From Bradyrhizobium manausense (GTDB taxonomy: Bacteria; Pseudomonadota; Alphaproteobacteria; Rhizobiales; Xanthobacteraceae): a stretch of 64,000 nt of DNA. Both the position numbers and the translations under genes were made by a program. This document shows, in pieces, positions 55,518 to 62,793 of this stretch. Under the pieces are notes generated by a model. It was not told where the DNA came from. It searched no databases and was given only the letters and a program-made list of their open reading frames with translations. The stretch lies in the NCBI RefSeq assembly GCF_001440035.1, contig NZ_LJYG01000112.1:411151-475150 (forward strand), read 5' to 3'. How positions within the stretch are numbered: position 1 is the first letter of the stretch; every line of letters begins with the position of its first letter.

Positions 55518-56245
55518 GCCCGGGCCTCCGCGCTCGCCCGCGTGACCGGCGCCGCCGTCGCGACCTTCCTGGATTTCGCAACGCTCGACCGTCCGAAATG
55601 CTTCTCGAGCCGGCGCTGCACCGCATCCCAGACGGATGTGAGGATCAGGTAATAGGCGGTCGCGGCCGCATAGACTTCGAGGATCTGGAAATGCTCCTGC
55701 ATCAGCATGTCACTGCGGCGCATCAGCTCCTCGACCGAGATCACCGAAGCAAGCGAGGTCGCCTTCAACAGCGAGTTGATGGAGTTGCCGAGCGGCGGGA
55801 TCATCAGCCGGAATGCCTGCGGCAGGGTGACGCGACGGAACGTCACCCATGGCGACAGGCTGAGTGCCCAGGCCGCTTCGCGTTGCCCCGCCGAGACGGC
55901 CATGAAGCCGCTGCGCACGATCTCGGCGAGATAGGCCGCCTCGTTGAGGATCAGGCCGACGAGTGCGCAGGTGATCACGGAGAACTTGATCCCGAGCTGC
56001 GGCAGCCCGCTGTAGATCACCACCAGCTGGATCAAGAGCGGCGTGCCGCGGAAGAACCAGATGTAGAGGCGCGCGGCACCCGCGAGCACCGGATTGGACG
56101 ACATGCGCAATAGCGCGATGCCCATGCCGAGGATCAATCCGCCGACGACCGCCGCTACCGTCAAGCCGATGGTGACGAGCACTCCCTTCATCAGGAAGTA
56201 GTTGAAGAAGTAGTTGACGGCGGCCGTCAAACTGAAATGGCTCAT
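55514..56245 (-). CDS. Polar amino-acid-type ABC transporter permease
   Basis: A 243-residue membrane protein of the HisM/GlnP family with about five helices. It starts with [29 protein letters not shown], followed by [22 protein letters not shown] near 75 and the coupling loop [46 protein letters not shown] near 110-150. Only one permease gene is present, so it probably works as a homodimer. GGAGACGAG precedes ATG 56245. It is encoded 19 bases downstream of the binding-protein gene. Confidence 0.93.
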   Translation of the reverse strand: MSHFSLTAAVNYFFNYFLMKGVLVTIGLTVAAVVGGLILGMGIALLRMSSNPVLAGAARLYIWFFRGTPLLIQLVVIYSGLPQLGIKFSVITCALVGLILNEAAYLAEIVRSGFMAVSAGQREAAWALSLSPWVTFRRVTLPQAFRLMIPPLGNSINSLLKATSLASVISVEELMRRSDMLMQEHFQILEVYAAATAYYLILTSVWDAVQRRLEKHFGRSSVAKSRKVATAAPVTRASAEARA

Positions 56246-56264
56246 CGGCTCGTCTCCGTTGATA

Positions 56265-57101
56265 TCAGGCCGGACCGGGGCCGGCGATCGCAAGCGGCTG
56301 GTCGGCCGGCATGGCAGTCAGGCCGAACTTGTCGAACAGTGCCTGATAAAAGCCGTCAGCCCGCATCGCGTTGAGCGCCTTGACGACTGCGTCAACCACC
56401 ACCTTGTTGCGGAAGCCTAGCGTCGTACGCGCGGTGCCGAGGCCGCTCAGCACTTCCTTGACGCGGCCCCGGCTGGTGAGATCGCGCGCGACACTATCGA
56501 CCAGCAGCGCGTTATCCACTTGGCCCGCAAGCAGCGCGCTGACGACGTTGGTCGCGGTGGGGAACGTCCGCATCTCGACGGCGGCTCCACCCTTCGCAAC
56601 GCTGGCGTCGCTGAGTTTCTTGAGCCAGTTCATCTGGTAGCTGCTGACCTCGACCGCGGATGATTTTCCGATCAGATCGTTTTCAGTAGCAATTTTTGTG
56701 CCGCTCTCGGGCGCAACCACGACCGAAATCGCCTGAATGGCGTAGGGCACCATGTACATCAGCTTGGAGCGCTCCTCGGTCCAGAACATGCCGGTGTCGA
56801 TGCCATCGATGCGGGCGGCGTTGAGCGCAGGAATCATCGCCGGAAAATCCATCCGGACGAGTTCGACCGGAAGACACAACCGCTTGCCGAGCTCGGCGGC
56901 GAGTTCCACGTTGAGCCCCTGCAACTGCCCGTCCTTGTCGACGAATTGCTGCGGCGGATTGGTCGGGTTGATGGAGAGCTGCAGTTTACCGGGCGCGATC
57001 AGATTGTCATCGGTGATCGCGGGCGTACACGCGGCATGCGCGGACGCGGATGCGAGAACGAGTACGGCAGCAGCACCGAAGCGAAGCAGTGTCGAGATCA
57101 T
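56265..57101 (-). CDS. Periplasmic binding protein, family 3 (amino-acid type)
   Basis: A 278-residue protein with a Sec signal peptide (RFGAAAVLVLASASAHA-AC). The mature part shows LQLSINPTNPPQQFVDKDGQLQGLNVELAAELGKRLCLP and DGIDTGMFWTEER, then VSSYQMNWLKKL, all family 3 landmarks. The ligand Arg commonly seen with amino acids is not obvious: the stretch after the second lobe reads VEVSSYQ. The ligand might therefore be a carboxylate other than a standard amino acid (inference). It forms a transporter with the next two genes. The 120-base gap upstream contains no clear promoter. Confidence 0.9.
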   Translation of the reverse strand: MISTLLRFGAAAVLVLASASAHAACTPAITDDNLIAPGKLQLSINPTNPPQQFVDKDGQLQGLNVELAAELGKRLCLPVELVRMDFPAMIPALNAARIDGIDTGMFWTEERSKLMYMVPYAIQAISVVVAPESGTKIATENDLIGKSSAVEVSSYQMNWLKKLSDASVAKGGAAVEMRTFPTATNVVSALLAGQVDNALLVDSVARDLTSRGRVKEVLSGLGTARTTLGFRNKVVVDAVVKALNAMRADGFYQALFDKFGLTAMPADQPLAIAGPGPA

Positions 57102-57221
57102 GAATACCTCCAGTAAGACGCCAATAACCGATGCAGTCCCTCTTCCGGAATTCCCTCAACGTTTCTTGGATGCGGCCGGCCGGATCTTGCGATCCAACAG
57201 GCAGCATCGTCTTCGATCTGC

Positions 57222-57524
57222 TCAGGCCGGTCCCGACATCGGCCTCAGCTGGATGCGCATGAAATTCTTCACCAGAGATTCAAACGGACCAAAACCTTTC
57301 ACCTTCAGGAACTCCGGTGTCTCGAATGCCCATCGTCCCGCGACTTCGTACATCGCGGCGTATTTCGGCCCGTCGCCGATAGAGACGAAGCGCCTTGCCG
57401 AGAGCCAGCCGGGACAGGCGAGCAGATCGGGAAAGTGCTTCTGCTCGTACCAGGTGTTGAACGCGGCCTCGTGCTCCGGATCGATGTCGACCCGCACGAT
57501 ATGGATGAAGGCTTCGTCCGGCAT
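57222..57524 (-). CDS. Small ferredoxin-like-fold (dimeric alpha/beta barrel-type) protein, unknown role
   Basis: A 100-residue protein with the pattern of the dimeric alpha/beta-barrel families. IHIVRVDIDPEHEAAFNTWYEQKHFPDLLACPGWLSARRFVSI is followed by KYAAMYEVAGRWAFETPEF. The NTWYExxHFPDLL segment recalls EthD- and DUF4286-like proteins. These are often small enzymes or monooxygenase helpers, and no activity can be assigned. GAGGGACG precedes ATG 57524, ten bases after the DapA-like 2 stop. Confidence 0.75.
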   Translation of the reverse strand: MPDEAFIHIVRVDIDPEHEAAFNTWYEQKHFPDLLACPGWLSARRFVSIGDGPKYAAMYEVAGRWAFETPEFLKVKGFGPFESLVKNFMRIQLRPMSGPA

Positions 57525-57534
57525 GCACCGTCCC

Positions 57535-58488
57535 TCATGCCAGACGAATGTCGTCGGCCGCGCGCGCGGCACCGACGGTGGTTGCGATGGCGTCGCACAG
57601 CGCTGGTAGAACCGGCAGCAGCGGCGGACGCGGATCGGCGTTGCGGATCAGGCCGAGCGCCTTCAGCCCGACCTTCATGCGCGTGTGCATGTCCATGATC
57701 GGCGCAGGCCCATAGATCGACCGCACGATCGGATAGAGCCGCTCGTTGACGGCGCGCATCGCCTTGAGGTCGTCGGCGAGCGCAGCCTGCCACAGCTCTG
57801 CGAACAAATGCGGTGCGAGGCTGACCAGGCCGGAGAGAACGCCGTCGCCGCCGACGGCGAGTTGCGGCAGGAACCAGTTGAAGTTCGACGGCAGGATGGC
57901 GACAGTAGCGTCGGCCTGCTTCACCGCCCGCCGGTTCTCGTCATAGGCCAGCATGGTATCGCTGCCTTCCTTGACGGCGATGACGCTGTCGAGCGCTGCG
58001 ATCTTCGCCAGCGTCTCCGGCGAATAGCCGAAGCCGGACGCTAGCGGATACTGGAAGATGGAGACCGGAATTCCGATCGCGGAGCTCACCGCCTGCACGA
58101 AAGCCAGCGGCGCGCGTGAGGTCGCCGATGCTCCGCCGCCCAGCGGCGCCGGTGGGAACAGCACGGCGCAATCGGCGCCGGCAGCTTCCGCGAGTTGCGC
58201 CTGATGGATCGCCTCCGCCGTGGAATGCGCGATGATGCCCGAAAGCAGCGGCTTGCCGCCGATCTGCCGGCGCGTCCGCGCGATCACCGCCTGCCGTTCA
58301 TCATCCGAAAGCGACCCGCCCTCGCCCGCATGTCCATTGACGAACACTGCCGCGATTCCGTCCGGACAGGCGCAATAGTCGAGCAGGCGGGCATAACCGT
58401 CCCAGTCGATGGACAGATTATCCTTAAAGGGCAGCACGGTTGCGACGGTGACGCCACGTAAGTCGGGTTTCTTCATCGGCTTGCTCAT
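57535..58488 (-). CDS. DapA-family aldolase/lyase 2, atypical active site
   Basis: A 317-residue DapA-superfamily protein. The Schiff-base Lys is kept in VIAVKEGSDTM near 172, and NGHAGE replaces G-T-T-G-E near 51, as in DapA-like 1. At the position of the catalytic Tyr (P-x-x-x-Y-N-x-P in classic enzymes) it reads IPVSIFQYP: Phe stands in the usual place, with a Tyr two residues on. The proton relay must therefore differ. It overlaps the MaoC-like 1 stop by four bases (ATGA). It is similar to DapA-like 1 in length and motif, less so to DapA-like 3. Confidence 0.85.
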   Translation of the reverse strand: MSKPMKKPDLRGVTVATVLPFKDNLSIDWDGYARLLDYCACPDGIAAVFVNGHAGEGGSLSDDERQAVIARTRRQIGGKPLLSGIIAHSTAEAIHQAQLAEAAGADCAVLFPPAPLGGGASATSRAPLAFVQAVSSAIGIPVSIFQYPLASGFGYSPETLAKIAALDSVIAVKEGSDTMLAYDENRRAVKQADATVAILPSNFNWFLPQLAVGGDGVLSGLVSLAPHLFAELWQAALADDLKAMRAVNERLYPIVRSIYGPAPIMDMHTRMKVGLKALGLIRNADPRPPLLPVLPALCDAIATTVGAARAADDIRLA

Positions 58489-58916
58489 GACGATTTGCGC
58501 CGCGGGAATTTCAGGCTCGCCCGCGCCTTCAGCACTTCCAGGCCGTTCTCGTTGCGCGCGCTCGCCTCCCAGATGATGGTGCGGGTCTCATCGAGTTGCT
58601 CGGCGATCCAGACGTCGAAGGTGAGCGTGTCGCCGTAGAACACGGGACCAGTGAACCAGAAGCGGTCCTCTACCGAGACCCCGATGGTGCCAACCAGTTC
58701 AGAGGTGAGGATGCTGGTGCAGAGGCCCGCGACCATGATCCCTGGCGCCAGCCGGCGACCGAAGCGCGTCGCGCCGGCATAGACCTCATCGACGTGAACC
58801 GGGCCAAAATCGCCGGTGGCGGCGATATAGAGCGCGCCGTCGGCCTCGGTGATGGTCTTGCTCAGGCTGACCCTGTCATTCACCTTGAGATCATCAAAGG
58901 ATTTTGGCTCGTACAT
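58485..58916 (-). CDS. MaoC-like enoyl-CoA hydratase, catalytic subunit
   Basis: A 143-residue hot-dog-fold protein. The hydratase motif is intact as ATGDFGPVHVDEVYA near 31-46, with the Asp and His that activate water. ApGIMVAGLCTSIL-like helix and DRFWFTGPVFYGDTLTFDVWI follow. Such proteins add water to enoyl-CoA (R-specific) or act as mesaconyl-/itaconyl-CoA hydratases. It is encoded three bases after a second, motif-degenerate MaoC-fold gene, which suggests a two-subunit enzyme. Confidence 0.88.
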   Translation of the reverse strand: MYEPKSFDDLKVNDRVSLSKTITEADGALYIAATGDFGPVHVDEVYAGATRFGRRLAPGIMVAGLCTSILTSELVGTIGVSVEDRFWFTGPVFYGDTLTFDVWIAEQLDETRTIIWEASARNENGLEVLKARASLKFPRRKSS

Positions 58917-58919
58917 GGC

Positions 58920-59327
58920 TCAGCCCTTGGCAAAGGGAACCAGTGTCGCGGTGCCGTCCACCACGGTCGCGCCTGAGGGTGACAGCGTGCAGGTAACGCG
59001 ACAGACCGCATCATCGCCATCAACGGAGACGATCTCGGCCCTGGCCTCGACGGACTCGCCGACGATCACCGGCGCGGCAAAGTTCAGCGCGATGCTGCCG
59101 ATCCGCCGTGTCGGTCCGCCGAGCTGGCTGAGACAGGTGGAAGCGAGACCGCCGACGGCGAGCTCGAAGGCAACCATGTTGGCGGCGCCGACCTTCCTGG
59201 CGCGAACGGCATCGACGTAGAGACCGCCGAGATTGCCGCTGATTCCCGTGAACATCGCCTGTTCGGCAACGGTCATAGTCTTGCGGAACGCGAACGCAGC
59301 GCCGGGCTTGAGAGGTGCGTGAGCCAT
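58920..59327 (-). CDS. MaoC-fold protein lacking the catalytic Asp-His pair
   Basis: A 135-residue hot-dog-fold protein. At the place of the hydratase motif it reads ISGNLGGLYVDAVRA: Asn stands for the catalytic Asp and Tyr for the His. The rest of the fold (VAFELAVGGLASTCLSQLGG, SIALNFAAPVIVGESVEARAEIV) is intact. This pattern is known from heteromeric MaoC hydratases, where one subunit is structural. The partner is likely the intact gene directly downstream. ATG 59327 is chosen because the fold begins at once. It lies 10 bases after the acyl-CoA dehydrogenase stop. Confidence 0.82.
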   Translation of the reverse strand: MAHAPLKPGAAFAFRKTMTVAEQAMFTGISGNLGGLYVDAVRARKVGAANMVAFELAVGGLASTCLSQLGGPTRRIGSIALNFAAPVIVGESVEARAEIVSVDGDDAVCRVTCTLSPSGATVVDGTATLVPFAKG

Positions 59328-59337
59328 GAAACGCTTC

Positions 59338-60504
59338 CTAGAGCTGCAAGCCGTTCTTGATGGTGCTGCGCGCAACCAGCATGCGGTGGACTTCGGAGGT
59401 GCCGTCATAGATGCGGGTGACGCGGGCGTCGCGATACATGCGCTCCAAAGGCAGATCCTTGCTGAATCCCATGCCGCCGAACACCTGGATGGCGCGGTCG
59501 ACCACGCGGCCTTGCATCTCGGAGGCCGCGACCTTGATCATCGAGACCTTGTCGCGCGCATCCCGGCCCTGGTCGATGTCCCAGGCGGCGTTCAGCACCA
59601 TCATCTTGGCGCCAAAGATCTCGGTGGCGGAATCGGCAATCAGCTTCTGCACCATCTGGAAGTCGCCGATGAGCTGGCCGAACTGGCGACGCTCGCCGGC
59701 GTGCTTGCGCATCATCTCCAGCGCGCGCTGCGCCATGCCGACGGCGCGGGCGCCGATATGGGCGAGCCGGATCTGCAGCACGCTCTGCATGATCAGCTTG
59801 AAGCCGCCGCCGATCTCGCCGAGCACGGCCGCCTTGGGAATGCGGCAGTTCTCGAAGCTCAGCTCGGCATGGCCATAGCCCCGATGGCCCATCATCGGCT
59901 GGGTGCGCGCGACCTTGAAGCCGGCCGTAGCTCGGTCGACCAGGAACAGCGTGATGCCGCCCCGCGCCCGCTTCTCCTTGTCGGTCAGCGCCATCAGGAT
60001 CACGTAGTCGGCAATGTCGCCGTCGCTGATGAAATGCTTGGTGCCGTTGAGGACCCACTGATCGCCGTCGAGCTGAGCGCTCGTGCTGATCGACGCCGCG
60101 TCTGAGCCGGCGCCCGGCTCGGTGATCGCCATGGCGCAGATCTTGTCGCCCTTCACCGTCGGCAGCAGATAGCGCTCGACCTGATCGCCCTTGCACGCCA
60201 TCAGCATCGGATAGACCTGGCCGAACACCCGGCGGATCAGCGCGTCCGAGGTCTTGCCGAATTCCTCCTCGACCAGGCAATGCTCGACGCAAGACAGCCC
60301 GCCGCCGCCGACATCGGCCGGCATGTTCATGGCGTAAAGGCCGAGCTTCTGCGCCTTGGCCTTGGTCACCGCCAGCGCATCCGCCGGCACTTTGGCTGTC
60401 TGTTCGACAATATCTTCGAGCGGCTGCACCTCCGTCTCGACGAAACGCCGGACGGTGTCGACCAACAGGCGGGTCTCCTCGGGCAGCGAGAAATCGATCA
60501 TCAC
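59338..60504 (-). CDS. Acyl-CoA dehydrogenase with Asp in the catalytic-base position
   Basis: A 388-residue flavoprotein. The segments CAMAITEPGAGSDAASI near 125, WVLNGTKHFISDGDIADYVI near 150 and RRQFGQLIGDFQMVQKLIAD near 270 are typical. At the C-terminus the usual Y-E-G-T segment reads RIYDGTSEVHRMLVAR. Asp stands where medium-chain enzymes have their Glu base, as in the ACAD10/11-like branch. It would desaturate a CoA thioester, here the one made by the CoA transferase encoded next to it with a four-base overlap. Electron acceptor genes (etf) are not in the window. Confidence 0.9.
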   Translation of the reverse strand: MMIDFSLPEETRLLVDTVRRFVETEVQPLEDIVEQTAKVPADALAVTKAKAQKLGLYAMNMPADVGGGGLSCVEHCLVEEEFGKTSDALIRRVFGQVYPMLMACKGDQVERYLLPTVKGDKICAMAITEPGAGSDAASISTSAQLDGDQWVLNGTKHFISDGDIADYVILMALTDKEKRARGGITLFLVDRATAGFKVARTQPMMGHRGYGHAELSFENCRIPKAAVLGEIGGGFKLIMQSVLQIRLAHIGARAVGMAQRALEMMRKHAGERRQFGQLIGDFQMVQKLIADSATEIFGAKMMVLNAAWDIDQGRDARDKVSMIKVAASEMQGRVVDRAIQVFGGMGFSKDLPLERMYRDARVTRIYDGTSEVHRMLVARSTIKNGLQL

Positions 60505-61688
60505 GCCACTCCCACAGCTTTGCTGATGACCATCGCGTCGATCTCCGCCGCGCCGTAGCCGATCTCGCCAAGCACCTCGCGGGTCTGGGCGCCCAGTCGC
60601 TGCGGCACTAATCTCACCTCCGGCGTTTCGCCGTCATATCGCGCAGGATGCGCGACCATTCGGATCGGCGCGCCCCCTGAACTCTCGGCGCTCTTGAACG
60701 CGCCGAGATGGTTGAGCTGGGGATCGGAGACGAGGTCGCGATAATCCTGCACGGGCGCGTGCCAAACCCGCGCGGCTTCCAGCGCGGGCAGCCATTCCGC
60801 CGTCGGCTTCCGCTTCAACCGCGCGGCAACGATCCGCGTGATCTCCTCGCGCTTCGAGAAACTGTCACTCTCCCCGAACTGCTTCAGCTCTTCGCTGTCG
60901 AGCGCGACCGCGAGCGCCTTGGGCGACGCCATCGAGATTGCCATATGGCCGTCTGCCGTCGCGTGAATGCCATAGGGACCGGGGCTGAACCACGCCGCGA
61001 TGCCGGCCGGCCCGCGGGGCGTCGGCGACGGCGCACCATTCAGCCAGGCGGTCAGCGGCTCGACCTGGAGATCGAGCGCGGCCTGATAGAGGTTGACCTC
61101 GACGAGCTGCCCCTTGCCGGACTTCGTCCGCGCGAACAGCGCCGCGAGAATACTCATCGCATAGAGCGAGGCGGCATGCTGATCGACAATGACGGCACCG
61201 ACCGCCGTCGGTTCGCCATCGGCACGCCCCGTCCGCATTGCAAGGCCCGACATTGCCTGAAGTAGCAGGTCCTGGCCGGGACGATCCTTGTACGGCCCCT
61301 CCGATCCGAAGCCGGTGGCGACTGCATAGATCAAACCGGGGTTGATCGCCTTGAGTGTGTCGTAGCCGAGGCCGAGCTTGGCCATCGTGCCTGGCCTGAA
61401 ATTCTCCATCACGACATCGGCGGTGGCGACCAGCTTCTTCACCGCGGCTATGCCATCGGGATGCTTGAGATCGACGGCGAGGCTGCGCTTGTTACGCCCC
61501 GTGGCCAGATGATTGACGCTGTCGCCCGCGACGAAGTGGTTGGCGACCGCCCAGTTGCGCTGGAACGCGCCCTCGATCGGCTCGACTGCGATGACGTCGG
61601 CGCCGAGATCGGCCAAGGTCTGCGCCGCCAACGGGCCTGCGAGATAGTGATTGAAGCTGAGGATCTTGACGCCGTCGAGCAGGTTCAT
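60501..61688 (-). CDS. CaiB/BaiF-family (class III) CoA transferase
   Basis: A 395-residue enzyme that moves CoA between acids. Motifs are ILSFNHYLAGPLAAQTLADLGADVIAVEPI at the N-terminus, RNKRSLAVDLKHPDG near 68, ADVVMENFRPGTMAKLGLGYDTL near 90, and the catalytic Asp in AVGAVIVDQHAASLYAM near 165. The C-terminus is the usual small domain. With the dehydrogenase and hydratases downstream, it probably activates an imported acid by taking CoA from succinyl-CoA or a similar donor (inference). It overlaps the dehydrogenase gene by four bases. Confidence 0.92.
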   Translation of the reverse strand: MNLLDGVKILSFNHYLAGPLAAQTLADLGADVIAVEPIEGAFQRNWAVANHFVAGDSVNHLATGRNKRSLAVDLKHPDGIAAVKKLVATADVVMENFRPGTMAKLGLGYDTLKAINPGLIYAVATGFGSEGPYKDRPGQDLLLQAMSGLAMRTGRADGEPTAVGAVIVDQHAASLYAMSILAALFARTKSGKGQLVEVNLYQAALDLQVEPLTAWLNGAPSPTPRGPAGIAAWFSPGPYGIHATADGHMAISMASPKALAVALDSEELKQFGESDSFSKREEITRIVAARLKRKPTAEWLPALEAARVWHAPVQDYRDLVSDPQLNHLGAFKSAESSGGAPIRMVAHPARYDGETPEVRLVPQRLGAQTREVLGEIGYGAAEIDAMVISKAVGVA

Positions 61689-61701
61689 CCGTTCACCTCA
61701 T

Positions 61702-62607
61702 TCAAGCAGCCGCAACCGGCGCGCCGCGCCACGCGAGATCGAACGTCTTGACTAGGGCGCGCGCGGCCGCATCCTGTGCTGCCGGCAGCGGCAGACGCGG
61801 GGGGCGCGGGTTGCCGGCTGCAAAACCCATGTGGTTGAGCAGCGCCTTGCTGCCGGCGACGTAGGCCTGGCCGCCGACGAATTCGATTACCGGCAGGTAC
61901 TTGAGATAGAGCTCGTGCGCCTCCTTAATCGCGCCGTGGTCGGCGACAAGGCTGAAGATGCGGGCCATTTCCGTCGGGACCACGTTGGAGGCCACCGCCA
62001 CCCAGCCCTGCGCGCCCTCGACGAAGGATTCGAAGCCGAGGATGCCGCCGAACACGGTCATCCTGTCACCGCAGAGGCGGACGATGTCGCGCACGCGCGT
62101 TACCTCCAGCGTCGACTCCTTGATATAGAGACAGTTGTCGATCTCGGCGATGCGCGCCACCAGCTGCGGCTTGAGATCGACATTGGCGGTCGCCGGATTG
62201 TTGTAGACCATGATCGGCAGCGAGATCGCATCCGCCACCGTCTTGTAGTGGTGCACGAGCTCGTCGTCGGTCGGCGTCGAATAGAACGGCGGAATGATCA
62301 TCACGCCGTCGGCGCCCAGTTTTTCGGCACGGCGGCTGAGGCGCACCACTTCGCGCGTATCTTCTGCCCCGGTGCCGATCAGTACCGGCACCCGGCCCCC
62401 GGCCTGGCGGATGACGACCTCCGCAACCAGCGTCTTCTCGTCATCGTCCATGGACAGGAACTCGCCGGTCGAGCCGAGCGGGATCAACCCATGAATGCCC
62501 GCCGCAATCTGCCAGTCGACGAAGGCGCGCAGTGCCGTCACGTCGACCTCGCCCGCTGCGGTGAACGGCGTGATCATAACGTTGTAGGTGCCGCGGAACG
62601 TCTTCAT
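61702..62607 (-). CDS. DapA-family aldolase/lyase 3
   Basis: A 301-residue DapA-superfamily enzyme and the first gene of the operon. It has the near-classic PLGSTGEFLSMDDDE motif near 42, the catalytic Tyr in LPIMVYNNPATAN near 135, and the Schiff-base Lys in LYIKESTLEV near 164. The Arg of the P-x-R-T motif that binds the dipicolinate precursor is lacking, so a role in lysine synthesis is unlikely. It resembles 2-oxo-acid lyases such as 4-hydroxy-2-oxoglutarate-type aldolases or dehydratases. It is separated from the divergent LacI-family gene by 186 bases holding two operator-like sites. Confidence 0.88.
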   Translation of the reverse strand: MKTFRGTYNVMITPFTAAGEVDVTALRAFVDWQIAAGIHGLIPLGSTGEFLSMDDDEKTLVAEVVIRQAGGRVPVLIGTGAEDTREVVRLSRRAEKLGADGVMIIPPFYSTPTDDELVHHYKTVADAISLPIMVYNNPATANVDLKPQLVARIAEIDNCLYIKESTLEVTRVRDIVRLCGDRMTVFGGILGFESFVEGAQGWVAVASNVVPTEMARIFSLVADHGAIKEAHELYLKYLPVIEFVGGQAYVAGSKALLNHMGFAAGNPRPPRLPLPAAQDAAARALVKTFDLAWRGAPVAAA

Positions 62608-62676
62608 CAGGGAGCTGCCGGGTGCTCAGCTGGATTCGGAGGACAGGCGCCGTCTGCTGAATATCCGCACGATTTG

Positions 62677-62690
62677 TGCAATCGTTTGCA
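62677..62690. promoter_or_regulatory. LacI-family operator-like site 1
   Basis: TGCAATCGTTTGCA is a near-perfect inverted repeat around a central CG, the form typical of LacI-family operators. It lies about 70 bases upstream of the DapA-like 3 start (62607), where it would overlap the operon promoter. The identical sequence recurs at 62763-62776. Confidence 0.8.
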
Positions 62691-62762
62691 TAATTGGCTC
62701 TGCATTGAGCAACACCATCCATTTTTTGAGCTTGATTGGCGAGGAATAAGCTCATAGCGTTT

Positions 62763-62776
62763 TGCAATCGTTTGCA
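62763..62776. promoter_or_regulatory. LacI-family operator-like site 2
   Basis: This is a second exact copy of TGCAATCGTTTGCA, 17 bases before the ATG of the LacI-family gene itself. Its position suggests autorepression. The 86-base spacing from site 1, close to eight helical turns, would allow looping by a dimer-of-dimers. Confidence 0.8.
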
Positions 62777-62793
62777 GTCTATCGGCAGGTTTG

